Shown: positions 34,138-42,930 of the stretch, piece by piece
How the letters are laid out: each line of letters begins with the position of its first letter
How positions within the stretch are numbered: position 1 is the stretch's first letter
NCBI GenBank assembly: GCA_963841705.1
Contig: CAWJDY010000065.1
Span: forward strand, 1-64,000
DNA from: VAZQ01 sp963841705
Lineage (GTDB): Bacteria > Pseudomonadota > Alphaproteobacteria > Rhizobiales > Xanthobacteraceae
Length of the DNA stretch: 64,000 bases
Direction: 5' to 3'
Notes under the pieces: generated by a model
What the model was told of the DNA's origin: nothing
Databases searched by the model: none
What the model saw: the letters and a program-made list of their open reading frames with translations, nothing else
Translations under genes and position numbers: made by a program

Positions 34138-34162
34138 GTAGGGGTTTCAAACCCACCCCTAC
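34138..34162. repeat. Palindromic repeat, GTAGGGGCGGG family, decayed copy 3
   Basis: GTAGGGGTTT followed by CAAACCCACCCCTAC. The left arm has lost the CGGG block. It lies between divergent genes, in front of the 2-hydroxyacid dehydrogenase. Confidence 0.6.
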
Positions 34163-34256
34163 GGACGGTGTGCATGCATACGGGGGTTCCGTTCCGCTTC
34201 AGGTTTTTGGTAAGACACGGTTCTTTCCGCAACGCCCCTGGATCGCGAGTAACCAC

Positions 34257-35147
34257 ATGACGGTGTTTTCCGTAGGCGAGGCGAGGATCACGCGGATCGA
34301 GGAGACGTATCTGCCGGTTTACCGGCCGGGCGATCTCTTCTCCGAATGGAGCGATGCGATCCTCGCCCAGCACAAGCATTGGCTTGTGCCGCACCACTAT
34401 GATGCCGGCAGCGGATTGGTCAAGCTCAGTGTTCACAGCTGGCTGTTGCAGATCGGCAAGCAGAATATTCTCATCGACGCCTGCTGCGGCAACAACAAGT
34501 CAAGGCCTACGCGGCCGTTCTGGAACATGCTCAATACGCCTTATCTCGATCGGCTCGCCGCGGCCGGTGCCCGGGCGGAGGAGATTGATCTCGTCATGTG
34601 CACGCATTTGCATCATGACCACGTCGGCTGGAACACGCAGCTTCGCGATGGCCACTGGGTGCCTACGTTTCCCAATGCAGGCTATGTCTTCTCCAAGCCG
34701 GATTTCGAATATTACCTCAAGGCTGATGCCGATCCGCAGACCGCGCCGGTCGAGTTCGGCACGTTTCGTGAGTGCGTGCTGCCGGTGGTGGAGGCGGGTC
34801 GCGCTGACCTCGTTACCGGACCGCACCGTTTGAACGAGCATATCGAGATCATGCCGGCGCCGGGCCATTCCGCGGGTCACGTTGTCTTCAAGCTCGAGAG
34901 CAAGGGGCAATGCGCGATGTTCATCGGCGACGTCTTCCATCATCTTTTGCAGGTGTACTATCCGCACTGGAACTTTCCGAAGAATTCCGATCCCGTGGCG
35001 GCACGGGCAAGCCGCCGGATGGTTCTCGACCATTGCGCGTCGGCCGCTGCCTTGACACTGCCGTGCCACGTCGGGTCTCCGTTCGCCGGTCATATCGAAG
35101 TCGGGAAGAATGGGTTTGCGCCGCGCTTTGTTTCGCCCTCGTCCTGA
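34257..35147 (+). CDS. MBL-fold metallo-hydrolase
   Basis: 296 aa of the metallo-beta-lactamase superfamily. The metal-binding motif is THLHHDHVGWNTQ (H-x-H-x-D-H). A further His comes in MPAPGHSAGHVVF, an Asp in FIGDVFHH, and a last His in LPCHVGSPFAGH, making a dinuclear zinc site. The ATG before TVFSVGEARITRIEE gives the standard first strand; 29 upstream codons of the longer frame are ignored. The subgroup resembles lactonases and other hydrolases found in catabolic clusters. It starts divergently from the dehydrogenase operon. Confidence 0.9.
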   Translation: MTVFSVGEARITRIEETYLPVYRPGDLFSEWSDAILAQHKHWLVPHHYDAGSGLVKLSVHSWLLQIGKQNILIDACCGNNKSRPTRPFWNMLNTPYLDRLAAAGARAEEIDLVMCTHLHHDHVGWNTQLRDGHWVPTFPNAGYVFSKPDFEYYLKADADPQTAPVEFGTFRECVLPVVEAGRADLVTGPHRLNEHIEIMPAPGHSAGHVVFKLESKGQCAMFIGDVFHHLLQVYYPHWNFPKNSDPVAARASRRMVLDHCASAAALTLPCHVGSPFAGHIEVGKNGFAPRFVSPSS

Positions 35148-35330
35148 GGAGGGCGCATGCTACCATGCGCCCGTCTCGAAGGACGGGGGCGGTACCCGAT
35201 CTCGGGTTCATCCGAGAACATTTGATTGTGCCCTCATGCTTCGAGACGCGTCGCAGCGCGACTGCGTCTTTCGAAACGAAGGAACGGTCTGCGCTGCGAC
35301 GCTCCTCAGCATGAGGTCGCAAAGCTTCGC
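35138..35330. repeat. GAGGA/CTTCGAGACG-type intergenic repeat
   Basis: The 203-base gap after the MBL gene carries inverted blocks CCTGAGGAGGGCGCATG and GCTCCTCAGCATGAGG, with CGTCTCGAAGGACGG and CTTCGAGACGCGTCG inside. Mosaic repeats of this kind are widespread between genes in Bradyrhizobium-type genomes. Nothing coding is seen here. Confidence 0.6.
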
Positions 35331-35350
35331 AGCTGGATCAAGGTGGCTCA

Positions 35351-35749
35351 ATGTCTGCATTCCCCCAGCTCTCTTGGGTCAAAGCGTTCCGGGATCGCAT
35401 CAACGCCGATCCGGAGATGAAGCTTATTGGCCGCTGGTTCAGCACGCCGATCTCGCTGAGCTTCGGAGAGACCCGTTACCTGCTGCACGTCGCCGAGGGA
35501 CGCATCGGCGAGATCGTGGCAAACCCGCGGATCGATGCGCGGGCGGCATTCGGGTTCCGCGCTCCGGTCGAGGTCTGGCGCAAGTTCCTGAGCGCCACGC
35601 CTCCGCCGCTCTATCATGACTTCTTCGCCATGCTGATGCGGGTCCCCGAGTTCGTGATCGAGGGCGACAGCCTGCTCGCCATGCAAAATGCGCGTGCGCT
35701 GCATCGAATGATGAATCTCATGCGCGGCACGGAGGCGAGCGATGGCTGA
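35351..35749 (+). CDS. Hypothetical protein, 132 aa, possibly SCP2-like
   Basis: The protein has no signal peptide or cysteines. The pattern RDRINADPEMKLIGRWFSTP, then FGETRYLLHVAEGRIGEI, then a VWRKFLSATPPPLYHDFFAM segment is reminiscent of SCP2/sterol-carrier-like small domains, but the match is by shape only. Its stop overlaps the start of the next gene (alpha/beta hydrolase) by eight bases, so the two are translationally coupled and probably act on the same compound, the small protein perhaps as a binding partner. That pairing is inference. Confidence 0.65.
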   Translation: MSAFPQLSWVKAFRDRINADPEMKLIGRWFSTPISLSFGETRYLLHVAEGRIGEIVANPRIDARAAFGFRAPVEVWRKFLSATPPPLYHDFFAMLMRVPEFVIEGDSLLAMQNARALHRMMNLMRGTEASDG

Positions 35750-36587
35750 GCTCGAGCCGATTGTCGGTCGTTATCTGCCTGTCAGCTGCGATGGGCTGGA
35801 TTATCGCATCTTCGTCGAGGAAGCAGGCGGCGGCGTGCCGCTTCTGTGCCTGCACACCGCGGGTGCGGACAGCCGGCAATACCGGCATGTGCTCAACGAC
35901 ACGGAAGTGGCGAGCCGGTTCCGCGTCATCGCCTTTGATTTTCCCTGGCACGGCCGGTCCAACCCGCCGGCCCAGTGGTGGTTGATGCGTTATCGGCTCA
36001 CGACCAGGGCTTATCTCGGCATCGTGCGCGCGGTCTGGCAGGCGCTCGTGCTCGAGCGGCCTGTCGTCATGGGATGCTCGATGGGCGGCGCCATTGTGCT
36101 CAAGCTCGCGGCCGAGCATCAGGACGAGCTGCGCGGCGTCATTGGGCTCGAGAGCGCCGCCTACGCGCCGGGCAGGTACAACGAGTTCCTGCATCACCCG
36201 GCAATTCACGGCGGCGAGCTGTGCGCCAGCTATACCTACGGGCTTTGCTCCCCGTTCAGCCCGGAAGAGAGCCGACGCGAGAACTGGTGGTACTACAGCC
36301 AGTCAGGGCCCGGCATCTACCAGGGCGACGTGCATTTCTACAGCAACGACTGGGATGCGCGCGAGGATGTGCGCCGCATCGATACGCGCCGGTGTCGGGT
36401 ATCGTTGCTCACTGGCGAATACGACTATTCCTGCACGCCGGCGATGACGCAAGCGGTAGCGAAGGAAATTCCCGGCGCCCGCTTCACGGTCATGTCACGC
36501 ATGGGCCATTTCCCCATGGTCGAGAACTATCAGGAGTTTCGGCGCTATCTCCTTCCCGAGCTCGAGCACATGCTCGCGGTGAAATAA
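35742..36587 (+). CDS. Alpha/beta hydrolase
   Basis: 281 aa with the canonical alpha/beta hydrolase elements. The oxyanion-hole region follows LLCLHTAGADSR and FDFPWHGRSNPP. The nucleophile elbow is GCSMGGAIVLKL with Ser113. The acidic residue lies in LTGEYDYSC and the catalytic His in RMGHFPMVENY near the end. Members split C-C bonds of ring-cleavage products, esters or lactones; which applies here is open. It overlaps the SCP2-like gene in front and is followed by a convergent transporter unit, which likely brings in the substrate. Confidence 0.92.
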   Translation: MAELEPIVGRYLPVSCDGLDYRIFVEEAGGGVPLLCLHTAGADSRQYRHVLNDTEVASRFRVIAFDFPWHGRSNPPAQWWLMRYRLTTRAYLGIVRAVWQALVLERPVVMGCSMGGAIVLKLAAEHQDELRGVIGLESAAYAPGRYNEFLHHPAIHGGELCASYTYGLCSPFSPEESRRENWWYYSQSGPGIYQGDVHFYSNDWDAREDVRRIDTRRCRVSLLTGEYDYSCTPAMTQAVAKEIPGARFTVMSRMGHFPMVENYQEFRRYLLPELEHMLAVK

Positions 36588-36613
36588 AACGTGCGGCCGG
36601 GTAGCTGCGCTTC

Positions 36614-36700
36614 AGTAGGGCGTAACCCGCCGGCGGTCCGGCGGATTACGCTGCGCAGTCCTGGCTTGCGCCAGTACCGCATCGCTAATCCGCCCTGCGC
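36614..36700. repeat. Diverged relative of the TAGGGTGGGTTA palindrome
   Basis: AGTAGGGCGTAACCCGCCGG and later GCTAATCCGCCCTGCGC are spaced around inverted GGCGGATTACGCTGCGCA. The parts match other copies only loosely. It lies between convergent genes. Confidence 0.4.
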
Positions 36701-36711
36701 ACTATGCGCAT

Positions 36712-37956
36712 CTACTTCATCGCCCAGCGCGCGTTGGCGCTGCCCGGTCCCTGCGGGTAGACGGTCACCGGCACGCCCTGCTGCCATTGAAAGATCACCA
36801 GCGGCGCATCGACGCGGCGGCCCTTGTCATCGAACTTGATGTGGTTGCCGGCGAAATACTTGGCCGCGCCTTCGCTCGTGTCCATGGCCCGGATGGCCTC
36901 CGTCACCTTGTGGCGATCGACGACACCCGCCTTCTCGACGGCTTCCTTGAAGATCCAGACATGCCCATAAGCGCTCAGGCTGTCCTGGGTGAGCCACGGC
37001 TCGCCGGTACGTTTCTTGAACTCATCGATGAGCGCTTGCTGCCCTGCGTTGCTCCAGTTGGCTACGGTGATCAAGGTCCCTTCGAGCACGTCGGCGCCGG
37101 CGACCTTGAGGATCTCGGGAGCGCCAAAATGCGCGCCGTTACCCACGATCGGCAGCTTGTTGGGGCCGATGCCCATTTCAGCAAATTTCTGTATGAGCAG
37201 GGAATCGTCGGGAATGTTGGTCGAGATTACCCACATGAAGTCGGGCCGCGATGTGCGCACCTTGGAGACGAGCGGCGTCGCGTCAGAGAGCGGCGGCGTG
37301 TAGGTCTCGTCGACCACGACCTTGAGCCCGGCCTTTTCGAATCCGCCCGCGCGCATCGGCTTCATGAAGCTCACCGGTGCGGCGGTATTGTCCTGGATGA
37401 CGCCGGTCGTGGTCGGCTTTTTTCCCGTCACCTTCACGGCAAGCTCCATGATCGCCGGCAAGGCGAGCTCCGACTGGCGGTCCCCGGTCGCCGAGGTCTG
37501 GAACACGTAGTGAAAGCCGCGTCCGGTGATGACGTCGGAATAGGACAGCGTCAGCCATGGCAGCTCGGCACGCTCGGTGACCTCGGTCACCGCCAGGGTG
37601 AACGAGCTGAGCCAGGAGCCGATGCCGCCGACAACGTTCGGGTTCTGCGCGACCAGCCGCTGCGCCGCGTTCTTGGCCTTCTCCGCGGAATCGCCGGTGT
37701 CGGAGATGATGAGCTTCATCTTGGCGCCGCCCAGCGACTTGATGCCGCCTGACTTGTTGATGTCGTCGATCGCCATCTCGGCGCCCATGCGCTCGAGTTG
37801 CCCTTGTCGCGCCCAGGGCCCGGAGAGCGGAACCACCAAGGCGACCTCGACCTCCTTGGCCTGCTGCGCCGCAGCCGGAACCGGCACAGCGGCCGCGACA
37901 ATGACGGCCGCGACGGCCGGCATGAACGACATGGACCATGTGTATCTTTGCGACAT
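36712..37956 (-). CDS. Branched-chain-type ABC transporter substrate-binding protein
   Basis: A 414-aa periplasmic receptor of LivK type. The ATG is preceded by GGAGGAAAG. A signal peptide ends after VPAAAQQ; the mature part starts KEVEVALVVPLSGPWARQGQ and has GAEMAIDDINKSGG and GGIGSWLSSFTLAVTEV, all usual for the family. It is the last gene of a unit livH - fused livM-livG - livF - receptor, 27 bases after livF, so it is the cognate receptor. Ligands of this family include branched-chain amino acids, urea, short amides and aromatic acids. The surrounding catabolic genes suggest an organic acid rather than leucine. Confidence 0.93.
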   Translation of the reverse strand: MSQRYTWSMSFMPAVAAVIVAAAVPVPAAAQQAKEVEVALVVPLSGPWARQGQLERMGAEMAIDDINKSGGIKSLGGAKMKLIISDTGDSAEKAKNAAQRLVAQNPNVVGGIGSWLSSFTLAVTEVTERAELPWLTLSYSDVITGRGFHYVFQTSATGDRQSELALPAIMELAVKVTGKKPTTTGVIQDNTAAPVSFMKPMRAGGFEKAGLKVVVDETYTPPLSDATPLVSKVRTSRPDFMWVISTNIPDDSLLIQKFAEMGIGPNKLPIVGNGAHFGAPEILKVAGADVLEGTLITVANWSNAGQQALIDEFKKRTGEPWLTQDSLSAYGHVWIFKEAVEKAGVVDRHKVTEAIRAMDTSEGAAKYFAGNHIKFDDKGRRVDAPLVIFQWQQGVPVTVYPQGPGSANARWAMK

Positions 37957-37983
37957 CGCTTTCCTCCATCGCTCGAGTTTTCT

Positions 37984-38688
37984 CTAGAGACCGAGATAGA
38001 CGCTCCTGATCCGGTCATCCGCCAGCAAAGCCTGGTGCGTGCCCTCGATCACCACCCGCCCAGCCTCCAGAACATAACCGAAATCGCAGGATTGTACCGC
38101 CTCTGCCACCCTTTGCTCCACCAGCAGGATGGTAAGGCCATCGCGGTGCAGCTCCTCGATCCGCTCGAAGATCAGGTCGGCGACCATCGGCGCAAGCCCC
38201 ATCGACGGCTCGTCCAGCATCAGCAGCCGCGGGGACGAGGCAATGCCGCGCCCGATAGCCAGCATCTGCTGCTCGCCCCCGGAGAGCGTGCCGGCCGCCT
38301 GGCTGCGGCGCTCGGCGAGCACGGGAAACAGCGAGAAGATGCGTTCGAGATTGCGGCTCCAGTCCGCTCGCCCCGTTTGCGGGTAGGCGCCCATTTCGAG
38401 ATTCTCCATCACCGTCATCGAGCCGAAGACCTGGCGTCCTTCGGGCACATGCGCGATGCCGAAATGCGCGCGCTCGGACGGCGCCACCGCAAGCAGGTCC
38501 ATGTCGTCGAAACGGATGCGGCCGGCGTTCGGCTGCACCGTGCCGGAGATGGCCTTGAACAGGGTGGTCTTGCCGGCGCCGTTGGGGCCGACGATGGAGA
38601 CGAACTGGCCGCTGCGCACGGCCAATGAGATCTCGGAGAGCGCGGTCAGCCCACCATAGGCGACGCTGAGGGATTCAACCGTGAGCAC
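37984..38688 (-). CDS. livF: Branched-chain-type ABC transporter ATPase LivF
   Basis: 234 aa, typical LivF length. Walker A is GPNGAGKTT at residue 34, the ABC signature is LSGGEQQMLAIGRG, Walker B is LLMLDEPSMGLAP, and a switch His lies in LLVEQRVAEA. The start is GTG at 38688, which overlaps the end of the fused livM-livG gene by 14 bases. It powers import together with the ATPase half of the upstream fusion. Confidence 0.95.
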   Translation of the reverse strand: MLTVESLSVAYGGLTALSEISLAVRSGQFVSIVGPNGAGKTTLFKAISGTVQPNAGRIRFDDMDLLAVAPSERAHFGIAHVPEGRQVFGSMTVMENLEMGAYPQTGRADWSRNLERIFSLFPVLAERRSQAAGTLSGGEQQMLAIGRGIASSPRLLMLDEPSMGLAPMVADLIFERIEELHRDGLTILLVEQRVAEAVQSCDFGYVLEAGRVVIEGTHQALLADDRIRSVYLGL

Positions 38689-40459
38689 GGATGCCCGCCC
38701 ATTTCCTGCCGAGATAGGCTTCGATCACGCTCTCGTCCTTGACGATCTCGCCTGGCTCGCCCATCGCCAGGACCCGGCCGTGATCCAGCACGATGAAGCG
38801 CTCGGCGAGCCGCACCATGGCGCGCATCGTGTGCTCGATGATCACCACGGTGGTGCCTTGGGCGGCGAGCGAGCGGATCACCGCGAGCAGGCCCTCGACC
38901 TCCTGAGCAGCGAGGCCGGCAAGGGGCTCGTCCATCAGCAGAAGACGCGGGCGCCCGGCCAGCGCCCGAGCGAGCTCCATCAGCCGCAGCTCCTTGTTGG
39001 TGAGCTCCGACGCGCCCACGCTGGAGCGTCCGATCAGCCCCACCTGGGCTAGTGCCTTGCTCGCCGCCGCGAACGCGTCCGCGTCGCTTGTCGTCGTCGC
39101 GTATGCGCCGACCACGACGTTGTTGAGCACCGACATGCGGGCAAACGCGCGCACCACCTGGAAGGTACGGCCCACCCCGAGCCGGCAGATCCGGTTCGGT
39201 TTGAGGCCGGTGAGCTCGTGGCCGGCGAACGCGACCCTGCCGTCGTCGGGCTGCAGGAACCCGTTGAGGACGTTGAACAGCGTCGTCTTCCCCGCGCCGT
39301 TCGGCCCGATGATGCCGAGGATCTCGCCTTCGCCAACCTCGAACGTTGCGTCCGTCACCGCGCGCAGCCCACCGAACGATTTGCAAATTCGGTTCACCGT
39401 CAGGATCGGCGCGCGCTGCCGCTGCGCGGGCGGGGCCGGCGTCTCTGCGACCAGACGCGGCGTCATCAGCGCGACCGGCGCTGCGCTCGCCGGGTACGCC
39501 GGGCGCGCGCGACGGAAGTGGTCGCGCACGCGCCAGAAAATGCCTTCCGGCGCGAGCAGCACCACCAGGATGATGGCCATGCCGAACACCACGCCCTGGA
39601 TCCCCGGGATCACATCCCCGAGCTGCGCCTGCAATGTCTCGCTCAACGGAATGAGGATCGCGGCGCCTATCGGCGCTCCCCACATCGTGCCGACGCCGCC
39701 GAACAGCGCCACGATCAGCGCCTGCGCCGAGGTGAGCATCCCGAACACGCTCTCCGGCGTCACCACCAGAAGGACAACCGCGTAGAGCCCTCCTGCGGCA
39801 GCAGCAATCGCTCCGCTGAGCATGATCGCCCGCATTTTCCAGGCAAGCGTGTCGATGCCGGCGGCTTCCGCTGCCGGCTCGTTCTGCTTGATGGCGACAA
39901 GCGACATGCCGAAGCGCGACCGCTCGATCGCGAGCGATATCAGCAGCGAGACGGCAAGGAGCGCAACGGCGAGAGCAATGTACACCCGGTAATCGGAGAA
40001 CTGCATGTAGAAGGCCGGCGCGTCGCGCTTCATCGGCAGCGGGACTTCCTGGTATCCGAGCCACTCGAAGACGTACAGAAGCGCCATGGGATAGGCGAGC
40101 ATCGAGAGCGCGAAATAGTGGCCGCGCAGGCGAAAGGTGGGATATCCGATGACGATTCCCGCGATCGCCCCGACAACCATGCCCAGCGGAATGCCCAGCC
40201 ACGGCGTGATGTTGTAGTCCACCAGCGCGATCGTAACCGTATAGGCGCCGAGACCAAAGAATGCCGCGTGCCCGAACGAGACGAGGCCGGTATAGCCGCT
40301 GAGCAGATTCCAGGAGAGGCCCATGACCGCCCAGATCGGCACCAGAGTGAGCATGAGCTGATAGTAGGAATTGCTCACGATCATGCCGACGGCGATCCAT
40401 AAGGTCGCGACGATCGCGATGATCAGGAGAGGGACTCTGAGCTTTCCTTGCGCGCGCAT
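38675..40459 (-). CDS. livM-livG: Fused LivM permease - LivG ATPase
   Basis: 594 aa. Residues 1 to about 320 are a LivM-type permease with about ten hydrophobic helices, including LSWNLLSGYTGLVSFGHAAF and the IKQNEPAAEAAGID cytoplasmic loop. A proline-rich linker (about 325-350) joins a LivG-type ATPase with Walker A IIGPNGAGKTTLFNVL (about 385), Q-loop region GRTFQVVRAF, and Walker B RLLLMDEPLAGL. Its signature is unusual: LTNKELRLMELARALA rather than an LSxGQ-type sequence. Fusions of LivM and LivG are known. The ATG at 40459 is two bases after livH; the longer upstream frame is antisense or out-of-frame noise. Confidence 0.94.
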   Translation of the reverse strand: MRAQGKLRVPLLIIAIVATLWIAVGMIVSNSYYQLMLTLVPIWAVMGLSWNLLSGYTGLVSFGHAAFFGLGAYTVTIALVDYNITPWLGIPLGMVVGAIAGIVIGYPTFRLRGHYFALSMLAYPMALLYVFEWLGYQEVPLPMKRDAPAFYMQFSDYRVYIALAVALLAVSLLISLAIERSRFGMSLVAIKQNEPAAEAAGIDTLAWKMRAIMLSGAIAAAAGGLYAVVLLVVTPESVFGMLTSAQALIVALFGGVGTMWGAPIGAAILIPLSETLQAQLGDVIPGIQGVVFGMAIILVVLLAPEGIFWRVRDHFRRARPAYPASAAPVALMTPRLVAETPAPPAQRQRAPILTVNRICKSFGGLRAVTDATFEVGEGEILGIIGPNGAGKTTLFNVLNGFLQPDDGRVAFAGHELTGLKPNRICRLGVGRTFQVVRAFARMSVLNNVVVGAYATTTSDADAFAAASKALAQVGLIGRSSVGASELTNKELRLMELARALAGRPRLLLMDEPLAGLAAQEVEGLLAVIRSLAAQGTTVVIIEHTMRAMVRLAERFIVLDHGRVLAMGEPGEIVKDESVIEAYLGRKWAGIRAHG

Positions 40460-40461
40460 CT

Positions 40462-41424
40462 TCAGATGCGCTCCGTGGCGCGGCCGAACAGGCCCTGCGG
40501 GCGGACCATCACGATCAGCAGGAACACCACGAAGATGGCGGCGTTCTGCAGCTGTGTCGGCAGCACCAGCGTGGAGAGCTGTTGCACGAGCCCGATCGTC
40601 ATTCCGCCCCAGAACGCGCCGAGGATGCTGCCCATCCCGCCGAGCACCACGCCCGCATACATGATGATGACGAAGTCGAGACCGATATAGGGCTGGAACG
40701 GATTGTAGGTCGCCACCAGGCCGCCGGCGATGGCGGTGATGCCGATGCCGATGCCGAATGCGATCCGGTACGCGCGATCGACATCGATGCCCATGTAGAG
40801 CGCGGCCGCGGCGTTGTCGGCCGCCGCGCGCAAGGTCTTGCCGAGGCGCGAGCGGGTGATGAACCAATAGAGCGCGACCGCGACAATGACCGACACGATG
40901 CCGGCAATCGCCCGCGCCTTGTTCAGGAACAGCGCGGCATTCGCGTCATAGAGCAGCGGGATCTCCCAGGCCCGCGATGAGAGCGGCGTGCGCACCGACT
41001 GCGGCGTGGAGCCGAACAGGATGAGGCCGCCGTTTTGCAGCACGAGCGCCATACCGAGCGTGAGAATGAGCTGCGCGTAATGGCCTTCACCCTCGGTGCC
41101 GGCGACGCTGATCCCGGTCACGCGCGAGATCAGGAATCGGTGCAGCCCGTAGCCCACGACAAACAGCGCCGGTCCCGCGAGCAATGCGCCGGTATAGGGT
41201 CCAATGGACGGCCCCAGGAACCAGAGCAGGTTGAATCCCGCCACCAGATAGAAGGTGAAGTACATGCCGAGCATCAGGAATTCGCCCTGGGCGAAATTGA
41301 TGACCCGCATCACGCCGAAGATGATGCCCAGCCCGACGCACATCAGGCCGTAGATCGCGCCCACCAGGATGCCGGCCATGAGCGCCTGGAGAAAAATCTC
41401 CACGAAATTGCCGAGCGACGTCAC
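40462..41424 (-). CDS. livH: Branched-chain-type ABC transporter permease LivH
   Basis: 320 aa with eight or so transmembrane helices. Family marks include AGILVGAIYGLMCVGLGIIFG near the N-terminus, MRVINFAQGEFLMLGMY, and the cytoplasmic coupling loop LGKTLRAAADNAAAALYMGI, which contacts the ATPases. It is the first gene of the importer unit running leftwards to the receptor gene at 36712. Together the set makes a complete HAAT-type importer. In front of it is a repeat-rich gap without a clear promoter. Confidence 0.94.
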   Translation of the reverse strand: MTSLGNFVEIFLQALMAGILVGAIYGLMCVGLGIIFGVMRVINFAQGEFLMLGMYFTFYLVAGFNLLWFLGPSIGPYTGALLAGPALFVVGYGLHRFLISRVTGISVAGTEGEGHYAQLILTLGMALVLQNGGLILFGSTPQSVRTPLSSRAWEIPLLYDANAALFLNKARAIAGIVSVIVAVALYWFITRSRLGKTLRAAADNAAAALYMGIDVDRAYRIAFGIGIGITAIAGGLVATYNPFQPYIGLDFVIIMYAGVVLGGMGSILGAFWGGMTIGLVQQLSTLVLPTQLQNAAIFVVFLLIVMVRPQGLFGRATERI

Positions 41425-41793
41425 GTGGCGTGGGTTCCCGTCTGCTTTCAGCAGTGACTATGCGGCGGCGGCGACCCTTACGGCAAGCTCGCTTATGAGG
41501 TCACCGTCATTGCGTGTCGCCCGGTCGCGAAGCGGAGCCTCTATCCCTCCCCCTGCAAGGGCGAGAGCCTGCCCCGGACTTGATCCGGGGTCGGGTGGGG
41601 GTCCGGCGTTCGGCGCCCGCATTTGACTTTCATCGCGGTCACGAGTTGACCCCCACCCGGCGCTTAGCGCCGACCTCCCCCTTTCAGGGGGGAGGTATTG
41701 CGGAGCTAGCTGCTCCGGTGAGCACATATACGATCACCTTGGCTTGCGAGTGAGCTTGGGCTCGTCACAGAATGCACTAGTGGAAGGAAACCG
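41425..41793. other. Intergenic gap with palindromes
   Basis: The 369-base gap between divergent livH and the thiolase-like gene contains CCCCACCCGGCGCTTAGCGCC and CCTCCCCCTTTCAGGGGGGAGG palindromes and a CCCCGGACTTGATCCGGGG hairpin. No gene is seen. It must hold promoters for both flanking units, but no clear consensus could be fixed. Confidence 0.5.
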
Positions 41794-42930
41794 ATGGCCC
41801 GAGCGCAATGCGTCGCAGTCGTGGGCGTGGGGCACACGCGCTACGGCAAGCTGCCGGAATACGATGCCTATGAGCTCGGCTTCTGGGCGCTGAAGGAAGC
41901 GCTCGCCGACTGCGGGCTTGGTTTTGAGGATATCGACGGCCTCATCGTCAACCGCATTCCCGACTATCAGCGCTTCTGCGAGATCGCCGGACTGAACCCC
42001 GCCTATGTGAACATCACCCCCGGTCAGGGCCGCTTCTCCGGTATCTGCATCGAGACGGCGGCAGCGCTGATCCAGGGCGGCCTCGCCACTACTATTGCTC
42101 TCGTCTACGGCAACAACGGCCGCTCCGGCGGCGATCGCTATGGGGGTGCGGGGGATACCTACGGCAGCGGCGGCGGCGGCCAATGGTTTGCCTACGGCAT
42201 GACCTCGCCCGGCGCCTTCCATGCGCTCATGGCGCGGCGTCACATGGAGCTTTACGGCACGACTGCGGATCAGCTCGGCACCGTGGCGAAGACGTTTCGC
42301 GATCACGCCGCGCTCAATCCCGCTGCGGTCATGCGCAATCCCTTCACCCTTGCCGACTATCACGCGTCGCGCTTTATCTGTGAGCCGCTGCATCTCCTCG
42401 ATTATTGTCTGATCAACGACGGCGGAGTCGCCCTGATCCTCACCTCGGGCGAGCGGGCACGCGACCTCGCGCAACCGCCCGTGCATGTGCGCGGCTACGG
42501 CATGGCGACGGCGCTCGCGGGGTCGAGCTTTCCGCCCGATGATTTCTGGCGCGCGCCCATGCGCGCGGCGGCAGCAAAGAGTTTCGGCGTGGCGCAAGTG
42601 GATCGCAGCGACATCTCAGCGCTGATGATCTACGATAATTTCACGCCGACCGTGCTCTTCTCGCTCGAAGGTTTCGGCTATTGCGGCGAAGGAGAAAGCG
42701 GAGCCTGCGTATCGGAAGGCCACCTTGCGCTCGGCGCGCGTTATCCGGCCAATACGTCGGGCGGCCATCTGTCCGAATCCTACATGCAGGGCTGGGCACT
42801 CAATCTCGAGGCGGTGCTGCAGGTTCGCGGCGCCTGCGGCGAACGTCAGGTCCAGGACTGTGCCTTTGCCCATTACATGGCGGCGGCGCCGGTCGTGACT
42901 TCTATTATATACGGCAGGGATGCATCGTGA
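41794..42930 (+). CDS. Thiolase-superfamily protein (SCP2-thiolase / thiolase-like aldolase)
   Basis: 378 aa, a non-classical thiolase of the lipid-transfer type. The start is an ATG after GGAAGGAAACCG. The first fold half has VAVVGVGHTRYGKLP and GICIETAAALIQGGLATT where classical thiolases have their nucleophilic Cys; the second has NTSGGHLSESYMQGW, with the HIS-type motif of the family. Such proteins, paired with a DUF35 zinc-ribbon protein, include acyl-CoA thiolases and the retro-aldolases of steroid side-chain breakdown. Its stop overlaps the GTG start of exactly such a DUF35 gene. The reaction (thiolytic or aldol cleavage) is not settled by sequence. Confidence 0.9.
   Translation: MARAQCVAVVGVGHTRYGKLPEYDAYELGFWALKEALADCGLGFEDIDGLIVNRIPDYQRFCEIAGLNPAYVNITPGQGRFSGICIETAAALIQGGLATTIALVYGNNGRSGGDRYGGAGDTYGSGGGGQWFAYGMTSPGAFHALMARRHMELYGTTADQLGTVAKTFRDHAALNPAAVMRNPFTLADYHASRFICEPLHLLDYCLINDGGVALILTSGERARDLAQPPVHVRGYGMATALAGSSFPPDDFWRAPMRAAAAKSFGVAQVDRSDISALMIYDNFTPTVLFSLEGFGYCGEGESGACVSEGHLALGARYPANTSGGHLSESYMQGWALNLEAVLQVRGACGERQVQDCAFAHYMAAAPVVTSIIYGRDAS

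Noticed and set aside
38646..40400. A 584-codon frame across the LivM-LivG fusion
   Set aside because: It is an out-of-phase reading of the same strand as a clear transporter gene, with Arg-rich composition and no motifs.
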